DNA from: Larix sibirica
Taxonomy: Eukaryota > Streptophyta > Pinopsida > Pinales > Pinaceae
NCBI GenBank assembly: GCA_004151065.3
Contig: NWUY0300031805.1
Coordinates: 8,835-33,428 of the forward strand
DNA: 24,594 bases
Direction: 5' to 3'
Shown: positions 1 to 10,207 of the stretch, piece by piece
How the letters are laid out: each line of letters starts with the position of its first letter
Numbering within the stretch: the first letter of the stretch is position 1
The notes under the pieces: generated by a model
Told to the model about the DNA's origin: nothing
The model's database searches: none
The model's input: only the letters and a program-made list of their open reading frames with translations
Program-made: the position numbers and the translations under genes

Positions 1-344
1 ATGTCAAAGTAGGAGTAAAGGATATAGATGGAGGCAGGACGTTGTGTGCATCACTCTCACGGCACCCTCACACATGTAATCCTTAATTTGCTATCGGCAT
101 TTTGAATCGATGGGGAATTTAATACAAGTTGCAAGAGGGATCATGGCATTTTGGGTATCCTTTGGAGCAAATATAGGTAGGGGATGCTCTGTAACGATTT
201 CTCTATGGTTGTCTTCTCTGGCATAATTGGAACTCCAAGTAAGTTATTCCGACAAAACTTTGTGGATTTGTTTTGTTGTTGATCAAGGTTATGGGTAGAA
301 ATTAGTGGATTTGGATCTGGCCTAGCATTTTTTATCATCCTTTA

Positions 345-860
345 AGTTGGATCTGGTGTGGTGCTTTGGGGTTACTCTAATCCTACCTCTTCTTCAACCC
401 TAGGAAGTTCTATACAATGTCTCCCTCATATTTCTTAGCTCCAGGGTATGTTATTTGTTCCATTACACTTTAGCAAGGAGGTTGGGCCCCTCTCCCTCTC
501 AAATTTAGTTAATTCATATTTTCTTAAGTGGCCTAGTGGGAATTACTAATATTTGGTAATGTTTTGAATGATTATACTGAGCACTATTGGTTATATTCTA
601 AATTGGATTAAGAATTTTAGACTAGAAATTAGGGTATGCCTTGGTTCTGCCCCTTCTTCAAGCCTAGGAAGGTCTAGTTCATGTATCCTTTATGTTTGAT
701 AGCTATGAGGTTTACAATTTCATTCATTGCAGTTATTCTCTCTCAAATTCAAGTAACTCGATATTTCCTTTATGGGTTGGTTGGAACCTCCAAACTCTAG
801 TTCTGAATTATTATTCTAGGCCTTGTTCATTTGATTCTATTGTGGATATCCACAGCAAAA
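345..860. repeat. Diverged direct repeat, about 263-bp period
   Basis: Two blocks can be aligned by eye with an offset near 263 bases. Anchors are CCTCTTCTTCAACCCTAGG near 388 against CCCCTTCTTCAAGCCTAGG near 650, then CTCTCAAATTTAGTTAATTC against CTCTCAAATTCAAGTAACTC further on. Identity is moderate, so the duplication is old. The outer boundaries are approximate. Confidence 0.5.
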
Positions 861-882
861 TAATCATCCACAATAGAATCAA
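831..882. repeat. Perfect 17-bp inverted repeat (hairpin)
   Basis: The left arm 831-847 (TTGATTCTATTGTGGAT) is exactly the reverse complement of the right arm 866-882. The loop is 18 bases (848-865). The inner end of the left arm also forms the short palindrome GTGGATATCCAC at 843-854. No coding context is visible. Confidence 0.8.
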
Positions 883-1822
883 CATAATCATAATAGAGTC
901 TTTCTCAAGCATGAAGACTTCATCAATGGCAACAGGAATCCATAATCTTTGTTACAACAAAATTCCGTCAATGAACATCAATGTAATTCTCAAAATGCAA
1001 TGATAATGGAAACCCTTATGTCTTGGAGCAAAAAAGGGAAATTTAGATCTTGGAAAGAAGATGTTCAATGTGTGGAATATGGTCTACAATCTTAATAAAG
1101 GTTTACAATGGACTACCTTCATTCTCAAAATGTCAATGTGATTTGTTGCCAATGAACCTAAAGAAGACTAAAGTGTTCATCAAATTCTAGAATACATGGA
1201 CTTGAAAAACTAGGAATCACAACCCACCAATCTTGGTCAAGATGAGGCACATAGCAAGCATGTCTTATATTAGTATAAATTTCTCTTATGTTATGCAAAA
1301 CAATTCTAATTTTAGGTATTGTTTTTAGTTTCTATACCAATAGGAACTTTTTGAAATCCTTTGTGAATGATGATATAAATGTCTCTGCTTCAAACTCTTA
1401 TTACTTGGTAGATATGCTAAACTTTGATCTAAGTGAAATCGTTTTTTTTGTATTACTATGATGATTAGTTCATCAACAACTTATTTCTAATATAAAATAT
1501 CAACATTTTCTAATAATGATAATGCAATTTGTATCTTAAAGCATAAGTAATACATATAAAGGAACAAAAATTGTCTGGAGACAAGCAATATGTTGTTATC
1601 CATGGTTCCACCATTCATTTTTTGTGAATAACTATTTTTGTACTATGCATTGGCATTCATTTGTTAGAAATGCATGCTTATGAGAATTAGAATCTTCACT
1701 TATCAAAGCTATTATATCTAATTAGATGTGTCACTTATGTATTATAAGGTAACCCTAAAGTCTGGTTCCATGGGTGCTCTAGTCTTTAGTTAAGGGACTT
1801 TATCATTTGTAATTACACGATG

Positions 1823-2276
1823 TGTTGGAGATTGATATGTAAGTGCAATCTTTATAGCCCACATGATTCACCAACGTGAATGCTTTGTAAAACTGAAATT
1901 TGATCTTTTTTCTCTATATGATGTTGATATATGTGTTCTTCATAATTGATATCAAGACTTTTGCTTTCGGTATAACATGCACACAAAACAAACAACTAAC
2001 AAAGAAACAATAATCAAGATTCTGTGTTGTTTTCTTGTTGCTATCACAAGACCAATGAACTCTTTGTGATGGAGCAGTCAATCTAGTTCTTAGTTTAGAA
2101 CGAGCTCCAAAATATTTTGTTAGTATATGCAAGTCTGGGTGAGTGTTGAACAAAGATCCAACCCATTGTGGGATGCCATTCAACAACAAATATGCTTGTA
2201 GGAAATCTATCAAGCAATTTAATTCAAATTCTTAATTTCCCACATATGTAACGTGTGGATATATCAATCTCCGCCA
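1823..2276. mobile_element. Possible inverted-repeat (MITE-like) element or two opposed LTR starts
   Basis: The left end TGTTGGAGATTGATAT (1823-1838) matches the reverse complement of the right end (2261-2276, read TGGCGGAGATTGATAT) at 14 of 16 positions, giving a 454-bp unit bounded by TG and CA. I see no clear target-site duplication. TGTTGGAGATTG is also a common style of copia LTR start, so the ends could belong to two LTR remnants in opposite orientation. The minus-strand open frame inside (1914-2213) has no recognisable domain. Confidence 0.3.
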
Positions 2277-2540
2277 CTGATATACATGCCAAAATTGTTG
2301 GATATTCATAAACCACACAATTATGTGATGTTGGTCAATTCATTCATGTTTTTAATACCTTATTAATGAAGCTTTAGGCCATGTGTATTTTATAATTAAT
2401 AAATAGTACCTCTCTGTGATGATTATAGGTAAACAATCACAAGTTTGACTAACAAGCCATCACCACATCGCTTCACTAACAAGAAATTAGATCACTCCAA
2501 CTAATGTAAAGACAAGAATGCCTGAGAAATATTGCTCCAA

Positions 2541-2673
2541 CATTAAATATAAATACAAAAAACACCCATGCATTAACTATAAATACAAAAAACACCCATA
2601 CATTCAATAAATATAAATACAAGAAACACCCGCATTAAATACAAATACAAGAAACACCCATGCATTAAATAAG
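2541..2673. repeat. 30-bp minisatellite, about 4.3 copies
   Basis: Units start at 2541, 2571, 2601 and 2633, with a partial unit from 2663. The consensus is roughly CATTAAATATAAATACAA followed by RAAACACCCATG. The third unit is slightly expanded. Units differ by a few substitutions. Confidence 0.85.
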
Positions 2674-3247
2674 AAGAATTGTGGTCCTAAAAATCATCGT
2701 CAACTGATAATGTGACATTGAAAATCATGTGTGTCCAACGCTTTAGATGGAAGCAAATGCAATGTGCATCATTTCCTTCCTTTTTCTCTCAATAATTATC
2801 AATGGGATTAGCATATACTTGCTCACAAAGAAGGAAAGGTGAAATGATTTTCTTATACCAATTTGTTTGTATTCCACTTTCCACATCAACCACATAAACA
2901 AAAATCCAATAGTTTGTTAAATGGTACGTACCCTTGGCCATTTATTGTACCCAATGATTTTATTTAGTGAGAATTAATGTTTTCTGAGATTGGTTTAATA
3001 ATTAAATGTTCGCTGCAAGTTTAACTTCAGTTGAGGGAGATGGTAATACACCCAAGCTTCAAAGTTGTATTGCACGGCTGGTCTAAATGCCAACAATTTT
3101 AGAACTACATTGTTAAATTCAATGGAATGAAAATAGAAATCTAACTATGTATTGGAGAGTGGAGAATAACAACTATATCCTCCTAACAATTGATCTTTCT
3201 TAAGAAATTTATATGTGTTAGTTGTTCCAATTAATCCCAGATGCAAT
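2674..3247. other. Anonymous AT-rich sequence
   Basis: I see no open frame of note, no repeat structure and no motif here. The same is true of 2277-2540, between the inverted-repeat candidate and the minisatellite. Confidence 0.5.
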
Positions 3248-3525
3248 GAATTTATTTTATTGTGTGTAATTTATTACATATAATGTAATGAGTAAAGAAC
3301 ATAATATGGCTTAATTTATGTACTTATACAAATGAAATTCGCAATAACAGATATAACAATCAGTCAAAATGAACACATAGATTTTACTTTGAAAACCCAT
3401 TATTTTTCTCTGAAATGTCCTATAGATTTTAGTGAATTCATTTTATTGTTTGTAATTTATTACATGTAACATAATGAGTAGAGAATGGAGTATGTCTTTG
3501 GTCTATGCACTCATACAATTAAAAT
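3248..3525. repeat. Direct repeat pair, 186-bp offset
   Basis: Bases 3248-3341 and 3434-3525 align over about 90 bases, starting GAATTTATTTTATTGTGTGT against GAATTCATTTTATTGTTTGT and continuing through TAATTTATTACAT and the ATAATGAGTA region. They are clearly similar but diverged. The second copy lies just before the 5' break of LINE fragment A. Confidence 0.7.
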
Positions 3526-3540
3526 CAGATTATATGGCAC

Positions 3541-3780
3541 ATGCAGTGTACTTTAAAGACCAAATTATTCTTTTGGTTGGCATTGGATGGAAAAGTTCTA
3601 GTTTGGGATAGATTGATCTCCTTTTTAGGATTTGGGCCTAGCAAATGTCCATTGTGTCAAGAAGATTCTAAATTTATTACTCAGTGTTTTGTTCATTGTC
3701 CTTATTTGTCTAGTATGTGGAATTATGCTTCACAGTTTTTCAGTATTCAGTTCATATGGAAGGGAGATGGTCTTGGGTAG
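3541..3780 (+). pseudogene. LINE zinc-binding domain (zf-RVT type), fragment A
   Basis: The open frame encodes the zinc-binding module that lies between reverse transcriptase and RNase H in plant LINE ORF2 proteins. Visible family features are the KTKLFFWLALDGKVLVWDRL stretch at its start, the CPLC cysteine pair near residue 37, and the paired residues in HCPYLSSMWNYA near residue 53. It begins abruptly at the 5' truncation. It stops after GDGLG at 3780, and the protein then continues in another frame. The ATG at 3541 is internal to the ancestral protein and is not a real start. Confidence 0.8.
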
Positions 3781-3802
3781 GCCTTTCAGATTTTGATGAA
3801 CA

Positions 3803-4492
3803 ATGATTCTTTTTTCAGAATACAGAGCTTTACCTGTCCTTATGACTTGGGGAGTCTGGTTGGACAAGAACAAGGCCATTTTTCAGAACATCAATCTTCC
3901 TACTATGATCTATGCATCCAAAAGTGTGGCTATTTTGGAACTTTTTCCCCAGACTCCTCGGAATTCAAAGCAAAGAAGAATAAGGGAGGAGGTCATAGAT
4001 TAATATGGTTTCCGGTGCTATTTTAATGGAGCATCACAAGGTAGACTTGGAGAAGGAGGGGTAGGTGGCATTGTGTTTCTCTTAGATACTCATTGGTTTA
4101 AATTTATTGTTGGGTTAGGGAGGTCCACTAATAATCAAGCAAAGATGAAGGCTCTTAAGTTAGTTCTAAAATTGGAAAATCCAAAGGGGTTCATAAGCTA
4201 CAAGTGTTTGGTGACTCACTACTGGTGATCAATTGGTTTAAGTTGAAGAAACCCCCTAAGAACATTTACTTAAGGCCTATATTTGAAGACAAACTCAAAT
4301 ATATGGGGTTGTTATAGATTATTGCTTTTCAACACATATATATAGATAAAGAAATGAGAAAGCATATTCACTCTCTAAACAAGGATTACAAGTTGTTGAT
4401 GGAATGTGCATATTATGGGAAGGCAATGAGGACACTATCACTGAGTTTGACTTGGGTCTACAATCAAATTAAGTTATGGTGGGATCAATGAA
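3803..4492 (+). pseudogene. LINE ORF2 connection and RNase H domain, fragment A
   Basis: From 3803 a second frame carries the linker (PVLMTWGVWLDKNKAIFQN), a stop at 4001-4003, then RNase H from about 4016 (YFNGASQG, GLGRSTNNQAKMKALKL). Near 4185 the match moves to another frame (LQVFGDSLLVINW) with one more stop and ends around 4492. RNase H normally needs Asp, Glu, Asp and Asp. The first Asp is Asn (codon 4025-4027), the Glu is Lys (4142-4144), the GDS Asp is kept, and the last is missing (IHSLNK where the family has AD-SLSK). The domain is dead both as a frame and as an enzyme. Confidence 0.8.
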
Positions 4493-4797
4493 AGGATAGT
4501 TCAACTTGCATACTTTTTTTGGCTTTAACATTTTTAATGTGCTCTTCTATATTAGAAAATCATCTAATGTAGTCTTTTTTGTATACTTGTTACAAGTTAT
4601 CAGAATATAGTCATAGTATGATATCTATCAATTAACAAGTTTTGTTGATAATTTCCTATCAATATGTTATTGGATTAGATATAGATATTCTTTACAAATA
4701 CATTTTGATGAAGGTGATATATGTAAGGCTACATGCCTCTTTTGAACAATGTGGTTCATTATTAATACAATGAATTACGATTTTATTTTTTTTCCGT

Positions 4798-5409
4798 GGA
4801 AAAAAATAATTAAATTCACAATAATAGACACAATAATCAATCATAATGAACACAAATATTTCAATAATCTCATGTTACTATGTATCTTATGGTCCTATGA
4901 TCATTCAACAATTTACACAACTAGTCTCTTGTGCATCCTCACCTCTTAGCCAGTCAAAATCCCTAGTGCAACTACTAAGATATAGGTAGAGATGGGGATA
5001 ATGGGAAGGCCAAAAGACCTAACCTTTCATCATAATATCTCTCTTCTCTCCTTTATTTTTCATTTATTTTTTTTTCTCTCTTTTTCTCTCATTTAATTCC
5101 TTAATGTTGGAAAAAAATAATTAAATCCACAATAATAGACGCAATAATCAATCATAATGAACACAAATATTTCAATAATCTCATGTTACTATGTATCTTA
5201 TGGTCCTATGATCATTCAACAATTTACACAACTAGTCTCTTGTGCATCCTCACCTCTTAGCCAGTCAAAATCCCTAGTGCAACTACTAAGATATAGGCAG
5301 AGATGGGGATAATGGGAAGGCCAAAAGACCTAACCTTTCATCATAATATCTCTCTTCTCTCTATTTTTCATTTATTTATTTTCTCTCTTTTTCTCTCATT
5401 TAATTCCTT
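4798..5409. repeat. 311-bp tandem duplication, nearly identical copies
   Basis: Copy 1 runs 4798-5108 and copy 2 runs 5109 to about 5409, both beginning GGAAAAAAATAATTAAAT. Differences in the body are few: C/T or A/G transitions near the start, one in the TATAGGYAGAG segment, and small length changes in the pyrimidine-rich end (CTCTCTTTTTCTCTC). The copies are far more alike than any other repeat pair here except the very short ones, so this is a young event. Copy 1 starts at the A-tract that seems to end LINE fragment A. Confidence 0.95.
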
Positions 5410-5785
5410 GTTGCATTATCTTTTATTTTATTTTTAACCTTCATTAATTATCAAATTGATTTTTTGTACTAAAATTTACCAACCATTTGTCTTATTCAAA
5501 TCCATTTTGAATTAAATATTGCATATGATGCTCTGGTTTGAACAATTACACTTTGTGATTGCTTGAGAGTCCAAGGCATTCCACCAAATTGAAACCACAT
5601 GAGTTGATTTTGCATTAAACAAGGGGAGTCAATGTCATTCCACCAAATAGCCAAAAAAGTCTTTGATTCCTCTATCAATTAGACAAAAATGTAAGGTTTA
5701 GTTGCTTTGAGCCTATCATTCTTCTTGGTTTAGTTTTTTCATGTATTGATATCCAATTTGATGATTAAGTGCCATGACTATAATA
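5410..5785. other. Anonymous sequence
   Basis: A short minus-strand open frame (5496-5678) has no recognisable motif and no context that supports a gene. I see nothing else. Confidence 0.5.
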
Positions 5786-5907
5786 CAAAAAGATAAAATA
5801 ATGATATACTTGATTATATCCATAAACATATCTAATAAAAAAATATGCAAAAAGATAAAATAATGATATACTTGATTATATCCATAAACATATCTAATAA
5901 AAAAACA
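5786..5907. repeat. 62-bp tandem duplication
   Basis: Copies run 5786-5847 and 5848-5907, each starting CAAAAAGATAAAATAATG. They differ mainly near the end (ATATG against ACACG), that is, by C/T transitions. Confidence 0.95.
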
Positions 5908-7003
5908 CGCAATTAAAAAATGTCGCTTTTATCGTGTTGCCCAAACAATGTTAGGGTGAAGGTACAAGTAAGAAGTTTTAATGCAACATAGGAAATTAAA
6001 AAAAAAAAAGTTAATAAGCAAATATATTCATTTTTTTATCATTATAATTAAGTTTTGAGTTTTTATTTTGATTTTAATATTTTAAAATGAATTAAAATTC
6101 TCAAAAACAAAACTCTTCTTAGAAAAAGACTCAAAAAACGATTAAGTTGGCATATTTATTAACTTACTAGGTAATAAACTTAATATTAATATAAACATTT
6201 TCTATAGGTGTAGTGGAGTGTATTTAGAAATAAAGAAGGCCACACTGGGTAATAAGATTATGGAAGATTGAACACATTTTTATTTTATAGTGGGTATTGT
6301 GATCCATAAACGAGGGACTTATAACATTTTTGGTTCAGTGACACATATACTATGCAGAATTACTTTTGTTCTTTGTTCTTAGTCTTGTATAAATATCTAT
6401 ATCTGTATAATTAATGCAAGGTCTTTGTTCTTGATATTGCACGCACACATTAGTGAGTCACAAAGCAAATGATAATCAATATTTATGAGTTAGTTTCTCT
6501 ATAGTTCTCACACAAAGGAAAATACCTTATAGCGGAGGTTTTTATAGGGGCTTTTAGTGTCACAAGATTTGGAAAAAAAATTTAAAAAAAAACATATGCT
6601 AAAATTTTCACCATTGGTAACAGAGATTTCGATGGAGGTTATAATGGATGTAGATCATAACCAAAAAAAAGTTGGGTGACCAAAGGTTATAACGGCCTAA
6701 TCATATACTGGAATCATAAGTGCATGGCTTCCCATTGAAAAATGATTATGTATGGATTCAAATTATAACTCCAATCATTTAATCTGGGTAAAACATTCTA
6801 AGTTTTCAATATATATGGTTATTATGGAAACATAAAGCAATTTTGGAGAAGTAGTTTGAGCAAGATAGTATCAAAAGAAGGAATTTAATACTAAGTTGAG
6901 ATCTAAATTTCACATGAAGAGGATGGTAGGGTAAACTCCCTAAGTTATTACTTTATTCACAAATTTGAAAAGAAAAATATATGTGGCGTGGAGCCTATCA
7001 AGT

Positions 7004-7090
7004 TGACTCCCACATGGATAAATAATCAGTTAGAGTGATGACTCTCACATGGATAAATAATCAACTGGAATGAATAATCAGTTGGAATGA
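7004..7090. repeat. 35-bp tandem duplication with a third partial copy
   Basis: CACATGGATAAATAATCA occurs at 7011 and again at 7046. A third partial copy (GAATAATCAGTTGGAATGA) follows from about 7072. Confidence 0.75.
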
Positions 7091-7110
7091 TAATAGTATT
7101 TCAAAAAAGA

Positions 7111-7150
7111 TTCATAGGTTTTCTTTGTTTTTCATAGGTTTTCTTTGTTA
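7111..7150. repeat. 20-bp tandem duplication
   Basis: TTCATAGGTTTTCTTTGTT is repeated head to tail (7111-7130 and 7131-7150). Only the last base of the unit differs. Confidence 0.95.
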
Positions 7151-7458
7151 ATTTTATTAAAAGTAACAAAAGTAAAATAATGGGTTAACCATAAAATTTG
7201 ATAATCCATGCTTGCTTGAGTTCACACAATTAAACTATATACATCTTCAATTAATTTTAAGCCTTCATAGAAAACCATTTATATTGAAATTAAAATAAAT
7301 CAGCTTTTAAAAAAACAAAATTCTCATACCTAATTTCGTTACTACCCATCCCATGACTAGAAATCATAAGCAAAAATGTCACAATTATCAATTATTAAAT
7401 AGAGGAAAAGAAAATCAAAATAAATTACTAACACTTTATCACCTTCTATAAACCATAG

Positions 7459-7502
7459 AACTTATATATATTTAGCATATAACTTACATATATTTAGCAT
7501 AT
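7459..7502. repeat. 22-bp tandem duplication
   Basis: AACTTATATATATTTAGCAT and AACTTACATATATTTAGCAT head the two 22-bp copies (7459-7480, 7481-7502). One C/T difference is seen. Confidence 0.9.
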
Positions 7503-7723
7503 GATGTGTTGAGAAGGGATTCCACAAGTTCCATGTGTTATGATTCGTATGTGTGTTTTTCAAATTCTACTTTATTTCATTTTTTTCATACGTTTTTATT
7601 TGTAACTCTAACTCCATGTTATCAGCTTTCTTAGATAATGAGTTTATTACATTAAATCATAAATAATAACATTACAAGTGTAAATCATAAATTAAAATAT
7701 TTTAATATAAATTTATATGTACT

Positions 7724-7830
7724 ATTTATTTTAATTATTATAATATCAAATATTTATTATATTATTATTTATTTTAATTATTATAATATAAATTTAAGTA
7801 AAGATAATATCGTAATTATTATAATATCGA
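7724..7830. repeat. AT-only repeat, 43-bp period
   Basis: A 23-base string starting ATTTATTTTAATTATTATAA occurs at 7724-7746 and exactly again at 7767-7789. A shorter version (TAATTATTATAATATCGA) follows at 7813-7830. Confidence 0.7.
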
Positions 7831-8317
7831 ACTTAAATAAAGAAATCCATTGTATTATCATTAAAGTTTAATATTTTATAAATAAAAAATATTTTTTAAA
7901 AGCCTAACGCTTAGAAGGTAGGTATGCTATCTTTATATATCAGATTGTTGTTGAAATATCTTATAACAATCATTACACTTTGAAGATAGTATGTCATATT
8001 TATCATTACATTTTGAAACATATTGTAAAAATCATATTTATGAGTTTTTTTTTTCTTTTTATTTTCTTGTTATCATTTTTATTTATTGTATTTGTAATAA
8101 TTATATTTAAGATTTGGTAGGTTTATGATTTCAACCTTCATTTTTATATGATCGATATGAGAAANAAACATCTTGTAACAATCACATTTAGGAACTATTG
8201 TTTCACTTTTTCCACAACTTACCTTTAACCATATATTACATAGAAAAATTGATTGTCACATATATTAAATTTAATTAATAAAATTATTATATTTTACTGA
8301 AATTTAATATACTTCAT

Positions 8318-8830
8318 CAAGTAAAAAAAGTCTTGTTTTCAAGAGTGGGGGGTGAAAGAGGATACTTTAAATCATATCAAGAGCGTGTTTCCCTTTACAA
8401 TAGATTAACTAGATTCTGGTATTAAATATTTGGGCTATTATCTGAAACCCAATAACTATCTTAAAGAGGATTGGATGTGGCATGTGAAAAAGGTGGAGAA
8501 GAGGATTGGGAATTGGTGTTATAGGTGGCTTTCTCTTGGAGGGAGATTGATATTGGTAAAAGAAGTTCTAGAAAATATTCATGTATATCGGTTATCTTGG
8601 CAAAAATACCTAGAACCATTTTGGACAAGATCAGACAGTGTTGTTTTAGTTTCCTATGGCATGGGAATAAGAAAAAAGAAGGTGTTCACCTGGTAAATTG
8701 GAAAAGGATAGCCAGGCCTAAAAAACAAGGTGGTTGGGGGATAAAAAAAATCTATTTTGGTAGGCTTTAGCTAAAAAAAGTCTTTGGAGGGGTTTATTCA
8801 ATGTTGGTCTATGGAGTGATGTTATTAAAG
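8318..8830 (+). pseudogene. LINE reverse transcriptase C-terminal part, fragment B
   Basis: Typical plant LINE sequence after the catalytic core is visible: LDSGIKYLGYYLKPNNY, then EKRIGNWCYRWLSLGGRLIL from the frame open at 8430. Near 8597 the match shifts to the frame open at 8525, giving LAKIPRTILDKIRQCCFSFL and ARPKKQGGWGIKK. After a stop near 8768 the text KSLWRGLFNVGLWSDVIKEK continues in a further frame to about 8830. The catalytic DD motif would lie upstream and is not in this window. The frameshift and stops show a pseudogene. Confidence 0.85.
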
Positions 8831-9279
8831 AAAAATGCTTAAAACAAATGTAATTGAATTAATAAGAACAATAAGAAAGAATATTCCAGGGGCTTCAACT
8901 ATTTGGAGTTTTCTAATTCCTTTCATAGTTTGGGGCAGTGGTTATCTTGGAGACATGGTAATGGCCAATGTATTAAAGTAGAAGAGGACACTTTTTTTGG
9001 TGGAGCTGATAGCTATAAATTATCCAAGGATTTGGTAAGTGTATTAAGAAGTAAAGGGATTGGGGTCTTAGTTTAGGTGGGTGTTATTAATTTGAGAAAT
9101 TATGAATGCTAAAGATGGGAGAAGATTGGAGAATTTGAGCTATAGGGGAAATATGAAGAAGAATGGAATGAGTATATTATTGGTATTTAACATGTTGGAA
9201 TTCATCTGACAAATGAAGTTGACATAATTGTTTGGTCATGGAATGAAAAAAAAATGGACAGGTAACTGCCAAACTTGCA

Positions 9280-9500
9280 TATGAAGTTGCTATGTTTTCT
9301 TATGTTGAAGATGAAACTAAATGGTGGTTTACCTCTCTCTAGAAGTGGCATTGTCCATTAAATATTAAATTGTTCAGTTGACTTGCGCTGAAGAACAAGA
9401 TACTAACTTGGGAAATTTTGATGAAAAGAGGAGGACAAGGGCCAAATATTTGTATTTTGTGCATCAAGGAGGTTGAGAAAAGAAATAAAGATCACATATC
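9280..9500 (+). pseudogene. LINE zinc-binding domain, fragment B
   Basis: In the frame beginning at 9280 the sequence reads YEVAMFSYVEDETKWWFTSL, a stop, KWHCPLNIKLFS, another stop, then LALKNKILTWEILMKRG and a cysteine pair (CILC) followed by a histidine (KDHI) at about 9448-9495. This is the same module as 3541-3780 in fragment A. The second part of the metal site is not clear after KDHI. Confidence 0.7.
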
Positions 9501-9616
9501 AATGGGAATCTCAAACCTTTGAATTAACCTTTTATAACTAGATAATGGATGCATATTACTAGAAAGGGATTCCTTGTTTCATTAGCTAGGAAATACGGAA
9601 ACACAGTAATGGGATT

Positions 9617-10207
9617 TTGTTTGAAGATAAAAGAAAAAATGTTATGAGAGTCACATTAAATGCCATTGGTTCCTTTAAAGAATATCATAAAGAAAAGAGC
9701 AACATAAAAGCAAGAGTAGCAATAGATACTTGGTTTATCACCCATATCTCAATTGAATTCTTTGATGGGGTTTCACAAGATAATGGTGCTACGTGTGGAG
9801 CAAGTATGCCACTGAACTTCAATTATTCACACTTCTTCAATCTTCGAATGGGCAATGGCAGGGGAACAAATACCAAAGGATAACTTCTAGCACTATGGAT
9901 ACTTTTATTTTTTGCACAAACTAAACATGTTTCTAATTTGCAGGTTGTCTGAGACTCCAAAGTGATTATAGATTGGGTATTACAGAAATGTCAATTGCAG
10001 GTAGTTATACTGGATGGACAGAAGCAAAAATTTGAAGACTACAAGAAGTTGCATTTATATATCTCCATTTTCAACATGTTTATTGGAAGTTCAATACTAA
10101 AACAGACTCTCTCTCAAAACAAATAATGAATTTGGTAGAAGGAACAATCCACTTTGAAGAATTGAAGGATTCAAGAATGGTCTCTCAAGGCACACTTTAT
10201 ATATTCT
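9617..10207 (+). pseudogene. LINE RNase H domain, fragment B
   Basis: The open frame from 9617 covers the linker and the first RNase H strand, with FFDGVSQ keeping the first catalytic Asp. It ends at a TAA (9881-9883) exactly where the family's catalytic Glu is expected (TNTKG then stop then LLALW). Beyond it the same frame resumes. A TGA at 9950-9952 falls on the Gly of the GDS motif, and its Asp remains at 9953-9955. The end reads TKTDSLSKQ in a shifted frame, matching the usual AD-SLSK. The product stops near 10200. Both stops could come from single G-to-T changes. Confidence 0.8.

Larger units (their letters stand above)
1..1822. other. Anonymous AT-rich sequence, no gene recognised
   Basis: The short open frames here (for example 692-1003 on the plus strand) match no family I recognise and carry no motif. 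The stretch contains a diverged direct repeat and a perfect hairpin, listed separately. It may be the remains of very old elements, but I see no domain that says which. Confidence 0.5.
3535..4806 (+). mobile_element. LINE fragment A (5'-truncated non-LTR retrotransposon)
   Basis: This is a plus-strand remnant of a plant L1-type LINE. It keeps only the end of ORF2: the zinc-binding domain that follows reverse transcriptase, then a plant-type RNase H domain, then about 300 bases of 3' sequence ending in a T-rich stretch and an A-tract (4800-4806). LINE fragment B ends in a similar T-rich then A-tract arrangement, so the two appear to belong to related families. Loss of the 5' part is usual for LINEs, which insert by target-primed reverse transcription. 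Endonuclease and reverse transcriptase are absent. Confidence 0.8.
5908..8317. other. Very AT-rich anonymous region
   Basis: No long open frame exists and I recognise no protein remnant. A TATAAATA string near 6389 and a GGTAACAGAG string near 6615 invite an LTR reading but are too weak alone. The 7660-8100 part is extremely AT-rich. One unresolved base (N) is at 8165. Several small tandem duplications inside are listed separately. Confidence 0.5.

Noticed and set aside
692-1003. Plus-strand open frame of 103 codons as a small gene
   Set aside because: It spans part of a diverged repeat and the perfect hairpin, has no motif and no recognisable promoter.
4798-5409. CRISPR array or satellite interpretation of the repeats
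   Set aside because: There are only two long adjacent copies without spacers. The genome is eukaryotic in character, so a simple tandem duplication is the better explanation.
6613-6624. GGTAACAGAG as a primer-binding site of another LTR element
   Set aside because: It is a ten of twelve match to the usual site, which is expected by chance about once or twice in a window this size, and no LTR ends or coding text support it.
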